Below, piece after piece: positions 10,401 through 21,894 of a stretch of DNA of 64,000 nucleotides. The stretch is from positions 35,582,501 through 35,646,500 of the forward strand of contig CM075652.1 in the NCBI GenBank assembly GCA_037953625.1, written 5' to 3'. The notes under the pieces are model-generated. The model worked only from the letters and a program-made list of their open reading frames with translations. It made no database searches and was not told the origin of the DNA. This stretch comes from Crotalaria pallida. Taxonomy: Eukaryota; Streptophyta; Magnoliopsida; Fabales; Fabaceae. The stretch's first letter is position 1. Each line of letters begins with the position of its first letter. A program made the translations under genes and the position numbers.

Positions 10401-12502
10401 TCTTAAACATGTCAAAACCGTATGCATCATAGGTTGTTTAGAAAATCATTTCTTCAAGGATCAACTTCACAAATCAACACATAATTTCATGTCATGAACA
10501 CATATACATTCAAGAGAATTTAACTCAAAGGTTAAGGTCTAAACCGTGACCTTAATTAGGTTTTCCTCAAAAACATTTTCAAGAATTCAAGACTTAAAAA
10601 CAACTCCAAATTCAATCATCAATTTCACATAATTCATTAAGGAAGTAAAACACAATCCTAGGATATATTTCTTGCATGAACCCGTGAGCATCACATAGGT
10701 CTTTAGACAATTTTCATTTCACTTTTTAACACCTAAAGTATCTCAAAGTTCATGGAAATCACATACACATAACCAAAATACAACATTAAAACCTCTAACC
10801 TAAAAATCAAGTACAAACCGTGACCAACACATCAAGATCACAACCATCACATAAATGTTATTCTCTTAAAGCATCATTACATCTCAAGATCACATCATGT
10901 AAAGGATCAATCAAAAGAAAGCAAGCTCATACTCACAATAACAACAAAACCGTGGCTACCATAGTAAATCATATAATTTCTATTCATTCCAAAAGTTTTT
11001 TATATCACAACTCAAACATCAAATTCATCATAGATCAAACATAGATCTTGACATGCATGGAATCAAAAACATTAGATCTTTGGAAAATCTTTTATGAAAC
11101 TTAAAATCAAGTCCTCTTCCAAAACATTTTTTTTAAGAAATCAAAGAGAAAACTCAAGATCATGAAGAAAAACATTTTCTTAATAAAACTTTTAGAATCA
11201 AGCTTAGAAAAATAACATGCATCAACACTTTTTCAAACAAAACCAAAGTCTTTAGAAGGAAAGCATGAAAATGAAAAAGAATCAAAGAAAAGGTTTAAAA
11301 CTTTTTAGATCATGATGTAAAACTCTTACTTAATCAAAAACTTTAAAGAATTCAAGTCCAATTCTTTGGTTTCTCTCCTCTCTCCCCACGGTTCACCAAT
11401 CTTCTTCCTAGTCCATGGTTTTCTCCTTCTTTTCTTCACTATCTTAGCTTGATCTTGTTTAGGTTTTGAAGAGTCTAAGGTTTGGTTCTCTTCCTCTCAA
11501 GGTTCGGTCACTCTCTCTTTCTCTCTTTCTCACCAAGAGTTTGATGATTCTCTTGGTGCTATGTGTTTGGTTTTGGAAAAGAAATGGAAGAAAGTTTGTG
11601 TTTGATGAAGGAATGAAGAGAAATTCATTCACTCCCTCACGGTCTTGGTGTTTGGTGTGTGTATTGGTGTTGTTGAGAGAAGAAAGAAATGGTGAAGATG
11701 GAATGAAGAATGAAAGGGTGAAAATGAGCTCTCTCCCTCTCTCTTACGGTTTGGTCCTTCTTTTATTCTTCTTCACTATTTCCTAATTGCCATCAAGGGC
11801 TTGCATGGGGGGCTTGGTTGCAATTCCTTGGCCTTGGTTCCTTCCCCCACGGCTCCTTCCTCTTTCTTTCCTTTTCTTCACTTTTTCTTCCTTTAAGTCA
11901 TGCTAAGGTCATGTTGATGATGTCATGAATTTGACTAAAATGCACCCTAGCTCATGACTAAGCAAGGCTACATGAAGACCAAGTGGAAAAACTTGGTGAC
12001 CAAGTCATTCACATAGAATTCGGCCACATGGGGTTAGGGTAGGTTAGATTAGCTTAATTAGGTTTAGGGCACTAATTAGGGTTCTAATCGTGATTAGGGT
12101 AGGATTAGGCTAATTAATCTAGGTTTAGTCCACTAATCCTTAGTGATTAGTGCTTAATGAAGGATTAAGATACTAATCAAAAACTTAATCATAGGTTTAA
12201 GGAAAACTAATTCCAGATTAGCTCACTAACCAAAAGGGTTTAGGGTTTAAGAGAGTAATTAAGTTCTTAATCAAGGATTAAGAGCTCGATTAGGGTTTTA
12301 TCAAAGATTAGGGCATCAATTAGGGTTTCTAGAGACAATTCTAAATCAAGATGATTTGGACTTTGATTCTTTGAAACTTAGAGAAAATAATTTTCCATAA
12401 GATCATATAAATCAATAAAACAAAATCTTAATCAAAACCTTAAACAATCCAGCACACAAGGTCACACACACAAACGAATCAAATTTCAAAACATAAGAAC
12501 TC
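7464..12502 (-). mobile_element. LTR I (about 5 kb, minus), same superfamily as E
   Basis: The minus-strand end reads GGGGTGTTGCA at 7464. The reverse complement of 8390-8490 is clearly related to E's LTR at about 52720-52800 (shared stretch around TCCGACTAGGT and GAGGAGATG), so this is the same long-LTR superfamily in the opposite orientation. The next bases on the minus strand (7463 down) read TAGAGCAA, as if most of a TGGTATCAGAGCAA primer site had been deleted. The minus-strand 5' end is lost or interrupted at 12502 by LTR J. Most is AT-rich; 7700-9650 is moderately GC-rich. No gene is seen. The minus-strand 88-codon frame 8761-9027 lies in LTR sense orientation but has no recognisable domain. 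Confidence 0.7.
9000..9147. repeat. Four to five copies of a 34-bp tandem repeat in LTR I
   Basis: The unit is about 34 bp and contains CATGTGGCTAACCGCCATTC and CAGATACACTT. Copies are nearly identical; one has lost two bases (CTTTCACATG instead of CTTTCAACATG). It looks like recent local expansion inside the LTR. Confidence 0.85.
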
Positions 12503-15020
12503 TGTAACACCCCGTAAATTCCTCATATCAAATTAAAGCACTAAAGAAAATTGTTTTTGAGAAAAATGTTTTGAAGGAGCATCATCTTAAATGATTTTCT
12601 AAAATTTACGTTTTTGAGGTAACAAATTATTCTAAAGAACTGGTTTTCTAAATTGATGACCAACCTTTAGAACCTTGGTTTCGAGAAAGATTATATGCTT
12701 AATGATTTATAAGAATGTTTGTGATCTATTTTGGTGATTGGGAGTGTATATACGGTTTTGGCATGTATAAATATACTTAGGTTTTGAAATTTAATTAATT
12801 AAAAGAAGATAATGTATGTGTGTGCATATATACATGTATGCATGAGTAATGTGTGATGCATGGATGTGTGGATCTATGTGAGTATGTCGTATGATTATAA
12901 TGCTATACAAGTGATAATTATGTGCATAATTGTGTGTGTGTTAAATGCATGCATGAGGATATGCTATAAAATTTGCATAAGAATATGTAAGTATGCATGT
13001 ATATGTGCTTCGGCCATGGTAAAAATAGAAGGGTCAAGGAGGGTGCATTTCCTTAAGCATTAAGAGAACCAAATCCAAATAGAAGAATAAGAAAAGAAGT
13101 AGGGAGAGTGAGTCATGTAGGCTAGGGGAGATTAGGAGTGATGAATCATAGAGTCTAGGAAGACTTACTCACCCCTTGTCTCCCACGGCTTGAACCAAGC
13201 CATGCAACAAGTGGGATGGCCCAAATTGCCCTCTCTTACACCCATTGAACCGAGGACACAAAAGGAAATTGTCCATTCCTTGCCTTGCCCTTAAAACCGT
13301 ATGGTGTGTGTTGGCTTCGGTTCATACTCCCTTTCTTCATCCATTTTCTTTCTCACCCCAAAACAAACACACAAAGTCTCAAGAGCATCATCAAGCTCTT
13401 GAGGCACTTAGAGAAGAAGAGTGAACCCGTGAGGAGAAGGGAAGAAAGAAGGAGTGAAAATCCAAAAGCTCTTAACCCCAAACTTCCTTAATTCCTTTCT
13501 CAACCATCTTCTTCTTCTAAGACCAAGGAGAAAACCTATCAACCCTAGAAGAAGAGGGAGAGGCCGAGGCAACCATTAAGGGGAGAGAAGAGAAGACTTG
13601 AAGATTTAAGTTAGAAATTAAGGTAGAATGAGTTTTTGGTTAAGTAATTTGTGTTGTAAAAGACTCTTAATGGACTTTGATTTTAATTTTTGGTGATGCA
13701 TGTAATTATTTTTAGATGATCTTGAAGCCTAAGTGTCTTGCATGTCATTTTTGTTCTTTGATCTCTTACTTGTAAATGATCTTTGTCACGGTTTTGTTGA
13801 GGTTGTTCTTAGAATCCATAGATCGCTTTGATTTCCCCATGCATGTTGATTTTGTGGCCTTATAATCCTTGTTTGCTTTGCATGTTTTCCTTATGTTTTG
13901 ATCTTGGATTTTTGGAACTAAATGAACTCATAAACCACCAAATCAAGAGCTAAATGATTCAGCCATGTGTAGAAAAGTAGGTCTTGATGTTCTTGACTTG
14001 ATCTTAGTAATTCCATGATTTATTGTGTTAAACTCTATTTTGTTCCTTACGGTTTAATTGAAGATTTAAGTTTAAAGTTTATGATTTTGTTTTGATTTTT
14101 GCATGTCTTGATCCATGAGTGATTTTTAAGAAAACATGAAGCTTGAATTTTATATACCTAATTTGAATAAGAAGTCTTGATTTCTTGGGTGCATGCCACG
14201 GTTTTCACAACAAAATATGCCTAATAAGCTTCAAAAATAAATTTTTGTATAAAAAGAGTTTGAACCAAGGATTGTGTATGTGTGACAATGATTCGATTGC
14301 TGATTTGATGTTTCTATATTTTACATGACATGATCCATGAAGTTTAGACATCTGCATGTAGAAAATGAATTATAAGATTTTATTTCCTTGCATCAAATCA
14401 TTCGGTCTAGGCTAAGGGACATAGGAAACCATGCTAAGTCATCCTTCACTTATATGCATATTGAAAAATTGTTTCACCTAGAGATTTATAGGTGCATGCA
14501 TGTGTTTCCCTAAAAGATAAAGGCTTTGACATAGTACTTGACCTTATTGTATTAAGAAGTCAACTTTTGGTTGCTAAATCTTCTTGTGCAACTCACGGTT
14601 TTGTAAGGAAAATAAGAAAATGAAGAAAACAAGATCTTGCCTTGATTCATGATCTTTGTGCATACCTTGCTTATATTCGGTCTATAGGTGTTAGCAAACC
14701 TAGGATCTCTTCCCCAATGAAATGATCTAAAAAGGATACACATATTTTAAGGAATTATACTAAAATAAATTGTTTGAACTTGTGATGTGGATATGTGTTT
14801 CTATTCGGTTCTTTGCTTAGAAATCAAAAGGGATAAATGAATTAATTAAATTAATCCTGAGAGAATATGTGCTTGCATGAATATGTGGTTATGTGTGTGT
14901 TGTGTGTACTCGGTTTAGATTGAAAGAAAATAGAATTTAAATGCCTAAAATAAGATGAATTGATCCATGAAAATTGTGATATTTGATTTATTTCTTTCTT
15001 TTATTCGGTCAAGTCATACT
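12503..15020 (+). mobile_element. LTR fragment J (plus), related to E's LTR
   Basis: It starts TGTAACACCCCGTAAATT, the characteristic LTR start of this superfamily. At 13350-13440 it matches E's LTR around 42450-42520 (AAACACA, then AGTCTCAAGAGCA and a CTCTTGAG inverted partner). From 13630 on it is AT-rich with repeated TTCGGTTTTA-like motifs, as in E's LTR at 49330-50040. The 3' part is missing; the change to fragment K is near 15010-15030 and is not sharp by eye. No gene is present. Confidence 0.65.
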
Positions 15021-15024
15021 GGTT

Positions 15025-15894
15025 CAGCCTTTATTCGAATTTTATAAAATATATCAGAATCTTTTATATAAAAACAAATCAGGAAATAATAAAAATGATT
15101 CTGACACGTTTTTCAATAAATCAAGAAATAATCGATTACATAGAAGCAATAATCGATTACTTCTACAAAAATAAAAATTCTTAAAACATTTGAAAAACAT
15201 GTAATCGATTAGGCTAAGAATAGTTAATCGATTACATCACTCCTGTTCATTATGTGATGCAACTATAATAATCGATTACACTCATAAGTTAATCGATTAC
15301 TAAGCCTCTGTTTTGCATATGATGCAACATCATGTAATCGATTACTACAAAACTTGTAACCGATTACAAAGCCTCTGAAAAATATATGATGCAACAATTA
15401 TAATCGATTACTTGACCAATGTAATCGATTACTTCCATAAGAAAGTAACTGATTAACAAAAATCACTTAATCGATTACAACCTCTCTGATTTTTCTATGA
15501 TGCAACAAAGTTAATCGATTACTTTAGAAAATAATCGATTACTCCCTCTTGCACACATACAAATATACAGAGTTTTGTAACATCAATTATTTTACTAAGG
15601 TTAAATGCAGAAAACACATTTTTCATGCAAAAACACGTTTTTCCTTCTTCTCTAAAAATGAAAAACTTATTGGCTTTGTAACTACTTAAAGAAACAAAAA
15701 CTCCATTACCTTACATTTTGATCTAAAGAGAAGGTTTCTATTCTATGCTTGCTTGAGTCTTCAATCTTGAGACTTGGCTTGCACTTGTGAGCTTGAACTT
15801 GAGTTGGCTTGTTATCATCAAAACATATAAATGAATTCCTTTGAAGTCCATAGAGAGTTTGAAGCATGCCTTCCAACCAGCTTGACTTCCAACA
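15025..15894 (-). mobile_element. LTR fragment K (minus), possibly Sirevirus-like copia
   Basis: Read on the minus strand from 15894 it starts TGTTGGAAGTC and includes TTTTGATGATAACAAG, a start style I associate with legume Ty1/copia Sireviruses (memory only). It abuts G's integrase at 15894/15895. The array of TAATCGATTA pairs begins about 350 bp in. An AT-rich TATATAAA-type stretch near 15040-15070 could be its promoter. The remainder of the LTR and the other target duplication are not seen. Confidence 0.55.
15129..15541. repeat. Seven pairs of TAATCGATTA palindromes, ~66-bp tandem units
   Basis: Pairs start at 15129/15150, 15202/15225, 15269/15290, 15335/15357, 15401/15422, 15446/15468 and 15512/15532. 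Within-pair spacing is 21, 23, 21, 22, 21, 22 and 20 bp. Two members are one base off (15357 TAACCGATTA, 15446 TAACTGATTA). Pair-to-pair steps are 73, 67, 66, 66, 45 and 66 bp. Several units share a TGATGCAACA linker; the bases between paired palindromes differ. Confidence 0.92.
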
Positions 15895-16060
15895 ATTTTT
15901 TCACATGCTCCATGGCGTCACTCTGCAAAGTAGGCCAGAAGTAGCCTGCTCGGATAAATTTTCGGGCTAGGGACTTTCCACCCATATGATGGTTGTTGAT
16001 TCCACCGTGAATCTCTTCTAGAATTTCCTCAGCCTGAGAGGGATCAACACATCTGAGCAT
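15895..16060 (-). pseudogene. Integrase zinc-finger fragment of element G
   Basis: About 55 codons from the N-terminal HHCC domain of a Ty3/gypsy integrase: residues around EIHGGINNHHMGGKSLARK carry the His region, followed by AGYFWPTLQSDA. The sequence leaves the integrase pattern right after the HVKK of the helix that precedes the first Cys, exactly where fragment K starts. The integrase core with its acidic triad is absent from the window. Between 16061 and 16254 the frame continues to resemble the RNase H-integrase linker but contains a stop. Confidence 0.75.
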
Positions 16061-16254
16061 AGGTGAACCAAAACCCCTCTTGTAAAGAATTCCACCAATA
16101 ACTGTTTATTGAGCTGACTGGCGGATCAACTTACGAGCTTCTGCTTGGACTTGAGGGACAAAACTGTGCTGAAGGTAAGTTAATATTGGGCTCATCCATG
16201 ACTGGGACAAAGATACGACAAGGATCACACTCGACTCAGGGATAGTTTCTTGGA

Positions 16255-17295
16255 TTAAAGTTTTATTGTTCTCCGACCCTTCGTACTTGCGAGTTTAGAT
16301 AGGATATCCGTTCGAGAGTTCGAATCCGTGGGGACATGGGAAATATCGAACTCGAAGAAACTGGAGATCACTCGCTTCACTTCATCGAGGTATTTTTGTA
16401 AAATGGGTTCTTTAGCCTGGTACTGTCCTTTAATTTGAGAGACAACTAATTGAGAATCACTGAAAACGGAGACCCGAGTTGCTCCGAGCTCCTGAACAAT
16501 CTTGAGGCCTGCTAAAACTGCCTCGTATTCCGCCTGATTATTTGAAGTTTTAATTTCAAACTTCAATGAGTACTCCATGCTAAGTCCTTCAGAATTTTCA
16601 ATAATGATACCGGCACCTACCCCTTTTCTATTGCTTGACCCTTTCACATACACTGACCACGAACCTAGAACCACACCTGACGAGGACTCGGTGAATTCAG
16701 TGACGAAATCCGCCAGAACTTGGGAGTTCATTGCCTTCCTCGGCTCGTAGACTATATCGAACTCAGATAATTCCATTGACCACGTAACCATGGGGCCAAC
16801 AAGATCGGGTTTATGGAGAACCTGCCTGAGAGGCTGAGCAGTTCTGACAACGACTCTATGGGCTTGAAAGTATTGCCTCAGCTTTCGAGCAGATATTACC
16901 AGACAGTAGGCGAGTTTTTCTAGTTTCCGATATCGGAGCTCGGGTCCTTGAAGTGCTCGACTAAAAAAATAAACAGGGGCCTCAACACCAGACTCTTCTC
17001 TTACCAGCACTGAACTGATGGCTGCGTTGGCCACCGATAAGTAAAGAAACAGATCTTCCCCGGCGAGAGAGCTATTAAGGACAGGTGGGCTAGAGATATA
17101 TTCCTTTAACTTAACGAAGGACTTCTCACACTGGTTGTCCCAAAGGAAATCCATATTTTTCTCAAAAGCTGATACCATGGCAGGGCTTTGCGTGCCGACT
17201 AAGATAGGAACCTGGAGAGTGCTGCCACTCGTCCAGTGAGCTGCTAGACCCCACGGAGGTTGGTCGGACTCTTCATGTCCAAAATAGCTTTGCAC
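16255..17295 (-). pseudogene. RT thumb, RNase H and second (archaeal-like) RNase H of G
   Basis: A 346-codon frame, the longest in the window. Residues about 55-75 are the end of RT/connection, 85-155 the gypsy RNase H (AISSVLVRE, FSRALQ, YRKLEKLAYCLV), and 213-337 a second RNase H-like domain (GVGAGIIIEN, NNQAEYEAVLAGL, SDSQLVVSQI, NSRTDILSKLAS). Tat elements are known to have acquired this extra domain next to a degenerate first one. In the second domain E256, D280 and D330 are in place, but the position expected to hold the first catalytic Asp is Lys (YVKGSS, K218), so it is predicted inactive. The first roughly 40 residues are out of frame with RT: a frameshift lies near 17270. Confidence 0.85.
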
Positions 17296-17384
17296 TTGTT
17301 CGGATTAGCCTCAATGCCTCTTTCAGTTAGCATGAAACCAAGAAAGGAGCCTGCTGGGACCCCGAACACACATTTCTCGGGGTT
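17244..17384 (-). pseudogene. 3' part of G's RT, downstream of the N1 insertion
   Basis: Only the part up to 17384 is RT; the open frame continues to 17495 into N1's LTR by chance. It carries the motif after the RT catalytic region (LGFMLTERGIEANPNKC), which follows directly in sense from the piece that ends at 27083. The AACCC target duplication falls on an Asn-Pro codon pair. It ends with a frameshift into the RNase H frame. Confidence 0.85.
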
Positions 17385-18757
17385 TGATATGCCCAGGGAA
17401 TGAGACCACCGATTCCAATTCTTTTCTCCAAGGAATAGATCAAATGATCTTAGACTCTCACTCAAAAAGAGACTCAAATTGAGAAACACTCTCAATCACA
17501 CAAAGAAGATCCATGAATTGATCTTCAAACCAGACTCAAGAAACTAAGAAACATCAAAAGAAAGACTCACTCAAACACTCAATGATCATCACGTTTTGAT
17601 CATCAAGAAGAAGACTCAAAACTCAAACTCTTTTTGTATTTTGTAAGATGAACACTCATGTGTTCTTGACTCAAAAATCAAAAAGAAAGACTCAACACAA
17701 AAGATAGGAAAGTGGAGCCCAAGAATGGAAACTACTTTGCTTCTTATAGCATCACAACATGGAAGTCTTCTTTTGATTCAATCACTGAATCATTTCAAGA
17801 GAATCACTCCCTTGAGAAAGAGAAGGCATCATGCCTAAAATGCACAAGGCACTCACCTTTTCACAAAGGCTAAAAGCTTCCTTTTTCATTCATGAAACTT
17901 ACAATTTAGAGATTAGAAATGTGTTCACGGCTGCCTAAAAACCTATTACACGTGAACTACTATGAAGGCTAGCCATAATTGAGCAATTAAGCCTAACAAA
18001 TGCTCATGAATACCAATGTAACCTATACAGCCTCCTCAATGCTACAATTCATTACAAGAATGTAACTTATATGGCTCATCATGGCCTAATGATGATGAAA
18101 AACGTCCAGCCTTTAATGTGGCTTTATGGTCGTGTGTTAATGGCCTCATGAATGTTGAATTCATTTCATAACCTCCTCTTGCTCTTCAATTCTTGGCCGC
18201 CACATTGATGGCATCATGATTATATGATTTCAAGTTGTAACCTCCTTCATTAATATGGCCGTGAGGTATTGAATGCCCCTATTGAATTGGCAATTCAATT
18301 TGTAACTTCCTTGTCTTGAATGCTTCATGAATGATAAGAATCTTCCTTTAACTTTATTCTTCTTCCCCTTGCATGAATTCCTCTTCATGAAGAAGAGAGA
18401 ATCTTTCATTCATTTCTATTCATGATTGACTTTAATGTCACTAATGGTTTGCGGTTACAAAACTTTAATTATTTGAATTAATTTTTGTAACGTTCAATTA
18501 ATGGCATTAATTGTCATTCAATTTTCATTTAAGTCCTTTACTCAATTTGATTCCTTGCTTGCTCATGAAACCAAATTCGTGCATCACTTTGGTTGTTCCA
18601 TGAATGACCTTTAATTCATGGAACAAGCGTCTTTATTAAGGGCATGTGTCTTCCATAAGGGCACCTTTAAGGGCAGTCCCTTAAGTTCTTCAATCTTTGT
18701 GCTTATTGTTTTAGGATTGTATTTGAGTTTCCATGGTCCTTTCAGAGGAGGATATCA
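17385..18757 (-). repeat. 3' LTR of N1 (left copy)
   Basis: 1373 bp, non-coding. It matches 25706-27082 throughout. The purine tract on its minus-strand upstream side (GACGGAGGGAA, 18758-18768) marks it as the 3' LTR. Confidence 0.95.
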
Positions 18758-20418
18758 TTCCCTCCGTCTTGAAGAGGATTTGCCCTCAAATCCTGATGGT
18801 CCTAAAACAAAGAACACTCCATCAGTACAAAACAGAAAACTTGGAACACATTCTCTTACCCTTCAAGCATCATGCTCAATGACACTTTCTTATTCTTGAC
18901 TCTGTCCTAGATAAGGACTTTATTGCTTCCATTTTTTGTGCTCATTCCCCTCCAACAGGATTAATCACAACAAAGACAAAACCACCCTTGCAATTATTGG
19001 ATTGTGATGGACAACTCCAACAACAGCTTCAACTTGACTTGACCCATGCTTTGGCTTCACACGTGTTTGAAACTAGAGAACTAAAAATTCTAGTCCTAAA
19101 CAAATGAAAAGATTACATGTCCTATTACATGTTTACATGGGCCTTGACTTGACTCAAGAAAAGACTCAAACTAAAAAGACTCAATGATAAGAATTCAAAC
19201 TAAAAGTAAATTCCTATCAAAACTTGGTTGCTCTTGGAAACATGCACTCAATCTTTCACAGTTGAGGCATTGGTGAGTGTACCCCCATTGGTACTCATTC
19301 TTGCAACCTGAAATCCAAACAAACCAAAAGTTTTCACAAGATATGTGTTAGAAAGATAGAATTTTAAGCAAAGACTTCACTCTTGTTTTAACTCAAAGTG
19401 TTTGCACTCATGTTACTCAAAGTGTTTGCACTCTTTGTGTTTTCCTCAAGCTTACTCTCTGCTCTTCATTCATTTTCACAAGTGTTTCACTCTTAAGCAT
19501 CTCACTCTCAAGTGTTTCACTCATGCTTTCTTTCACTCTCACAAATGTTTCACTATTAAGCATCTCACTCTCAAGTGTCTCATTTATGTTCTCTTGTTCT
19601 CTTTTTTCTTTTCATGGATTGGTCCAAAAACTTCTTCCACCAAAGGCACTTCTTTCAATTGTGCCATGTTTCATAATCATTTGATGTTGGCTCCACAAGG
19701 TATTGTAAGATTGCAACATCAAAAAATTTCAGCAACCTAGATACTCAAAGTCTAAGACTCAAAAACTCTAAGACTCAAAGACTCCAAGACTCAAAAACTT
19801 AAAGTGTGTTTAAAAACTCAAAAACTAGTGACTAAACACAAGACCAATAGTTCAGCCACAAACACAAACACACTTAAACAACCTAAGACACAAAACAAAA
19901 GACTCAATAATGTGTTTAAAATTCAACACTTCTTGTCCTAGAACATCACATCCTATTCGGCCAAGAGAAAAATTTCAACACACTATTGTTGTAACAACTA
20001 CCAACACACAAAGACACAAACTACTCTTGACCAAAATCAAAGAACCTAATTCGGCCAAGACACATAACAAACACTAAGAAATGCATCAAATCAAAACTTA
20101 AAGACAAAACAACCAAGATTCAAAATCTTGGCCACAGTTTTTACATAAAACCAATTTAACAACAAAAGAAAGAAAAATCGTGACAAGAACCAAAAAAACT
20201 GCCACGGTTTTGACACAAAACAACTTTAGTGACAAAGAAAAATTCGTGACTAAACAAACACCAAGTTTGCCACGGTTTTTAACACAAAACCAAATTTTCA
20301 GCCACGACCTTTGGCACAACAACTCAAATTAGCAACAAACTAAACCAAAAGACTTACAACAAAAATTCTAGACACGAACTAGTGACGAATCAACCTAAAA
20401 ACAGCCACGGTTTTGTAT
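18758..20418 (-). other. N1 interior, part 1 (non-coding)
   Basis: It begins with the polypurine tract on the minus strand. No gag or pol is present. The sequence is rich in short repeats: ACTCAAA/ACTCTAAG runs at 19740-19810, CACTCTCAAGTGTTTCACTC-type repeats at 19480-19590, and recurring GCCACGGTTTT motifs (20131, 20201, 20279, 20301, 20403). Open frames at 18618-18899 and 19402-19740 are low-complexity and not gene-like. Confidence 0.8.
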
Positions 20419-20423
20419 ATAAC

Positions 20424-21880
20424 TGTTGATTTTCTAGCAAGAGTACTAGGTCGACAAGTAATACAGATAGTAAGTGAGTATCTTCCACTCGGGGATTGCA
20501 AATTGTTTTTAATAACTTTTCACCAATTCGTAATTATTAATGCAACTTGTTATTGAATTTTAGAAGGAGAAGGAAAATTTAAATAAATAAATAAAATAAT
20601 AAAAAGATTGAGGAGATAAGATAATTAGTAAGCAATAAAAAAAGGTTAGGAACTTGGTTTCATTGTAGGATTCACTTATTTAACTATGAATTAGATTTTC
20701 CTTTAACTCATGGACAATTCCTCTCAAATAGCAATAGTTAGATCTCTCTAACATTACCCTTATTCTCTAAATACTTAATCCTTGATCTCTCAACAAATTA
20801 CAATATTAGAAAATATCAAATTCAGCACAAGGGAATTACCAAGTCAATAATCATTTAATCATATCTCTATAACTAAACTGATTATACCATTAATTGCAAG
20901 GCCTATTCAAAATCCCAACTCTCGTTGTGAATTAAGAGATCCATAACATAAAGTGATCAGTTTTACGTATGCAATAAAAACACAATTAACGCATGAATTA
21001 AAAACAGGAAAACACTAAATCATAAATTAAAATAAGTTACACCATACAATTTACACCATGTTCCTAACAAGAGGTTTTAGTTACACATATAGAAATAAAG
21101 AAAACAGAAGCAAAGAGAAAACCTCATATCATAGACAATACAGGCTAACTCTCCAAGAGACCTTCAATCTTCACGCAGATCTCTCTTGTAGTGATGATCT
21201 CCAATCCTTGTGCCTTGCCTCCTTGCTCTCAATAGATGTTACTAACCTCTCTCTAATCTTAATTGAATTCTATGATCTCAAAAACCTACTAAAAACTATT
21301 TACAAATCCTCTATTTAAAGAGTAAAACAAATCCTAAAATAAATCTTAATTAAATCTAGTAGATAAGGTCCATGTTTATCTTTTAATTTCTGACCAAGTC
21401 TAAGATATGAAGCCAAATTAGACTTCTCTTCTTCTATTTTGTTCAGAATCTGGTCAAATTGGGCCTCCAGCAGTACGTGCGCCCCAGGCGCACGCGACCT
21501 CGCGCCCCAGGCGCACGCGACCTCGCGCCCCAGGCGCGCGCAGGTCTGATGCAATTTCCTTTCCACACAGGTGCGCCTCAGGCGCACCCGTCCCCGCGCC
21601 TCAGGCGCGTGGGACCTACTCCGGCTCCGTTTTGCTCCGTTCTTTTTCCATTTGCAAGATCTTTTCGTCCTCTTTTCAGATCCATAAATATTTTATCCAT
21701 TTAAGCTCCAAAAAGTACCTGAAACACTAACAAACGGATCAAAACGCTCAAAGGACCCTAAACTACTAAAAATAATTAAAATCTACTAAAAAGTCCTAAA
21801 TTTGCTAGAGAAACAAGCCAAATACATAGTAAAAGGGAGTCTAAATCATGCTCAAATCACTATATATTGGACCTAAATCA
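20424..21880 (-). repeat. 3' LTR of N2 (left copy, 1457 bp)
   Basis: It carries five GC hairpins at 21476-21609. It is 20 bp longer than the right LTR, explained by one extra 23-bp hairpin unit (+23) and small indels of 1 and 2 bp. The open frame 21058-21318 is conserved in the right LTR only because the LTRs are young; it has no domain. Confidence 0.95.
21476..21609. repeat. Five GC-rich stem-loop-stem units in N2's left LTR
   Basis: Perfect stems around a 3-nt loop: 21476-21494 (8 bp, loop CCA), 21502-21514 (5 bp, CCA), 21524-21538 (6 bp, CCA), 21570-21588 (8 bp, TCA), 21595-21609 (6 bp, TCA). Core GCGCC-NNA-GGCGC. Centres 21485, 21508 and 21531 are each 23 bp apart, and 21579/21602 are also 23 bp apart. 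On the transcribed minus strand the loops read TGG or TGA. Confidence 0.95.
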
Positions 21881-21894
21881 CTCCCCCAAACTTA
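21881..21894 (-). other. Polypurine tract of N2
   Basis: TAAGTTTGGGGGAG on the minus strand, directly before the 3' LTR start TGATTTAGG. It is the expected plus-strand primer site. The same tract recurs at 23137-23150 inside the element. Confidence 0.9.

Noticed and set aside
12035..12330. Interstitial telomere-like sequence (many TTAGGG/ATTAGGG words)
   Set aside because: No regular TTTAGGG tandem; words are scattered in an AT-rich LTR with variable spacing.
21058..21318. Frame shared by both N2 LTRs (also 24509-24709)
   Set aside because: Identity reflects the young age of the LTR pair; a 2-bp indel alters the C-terminal part and no domain is visible.
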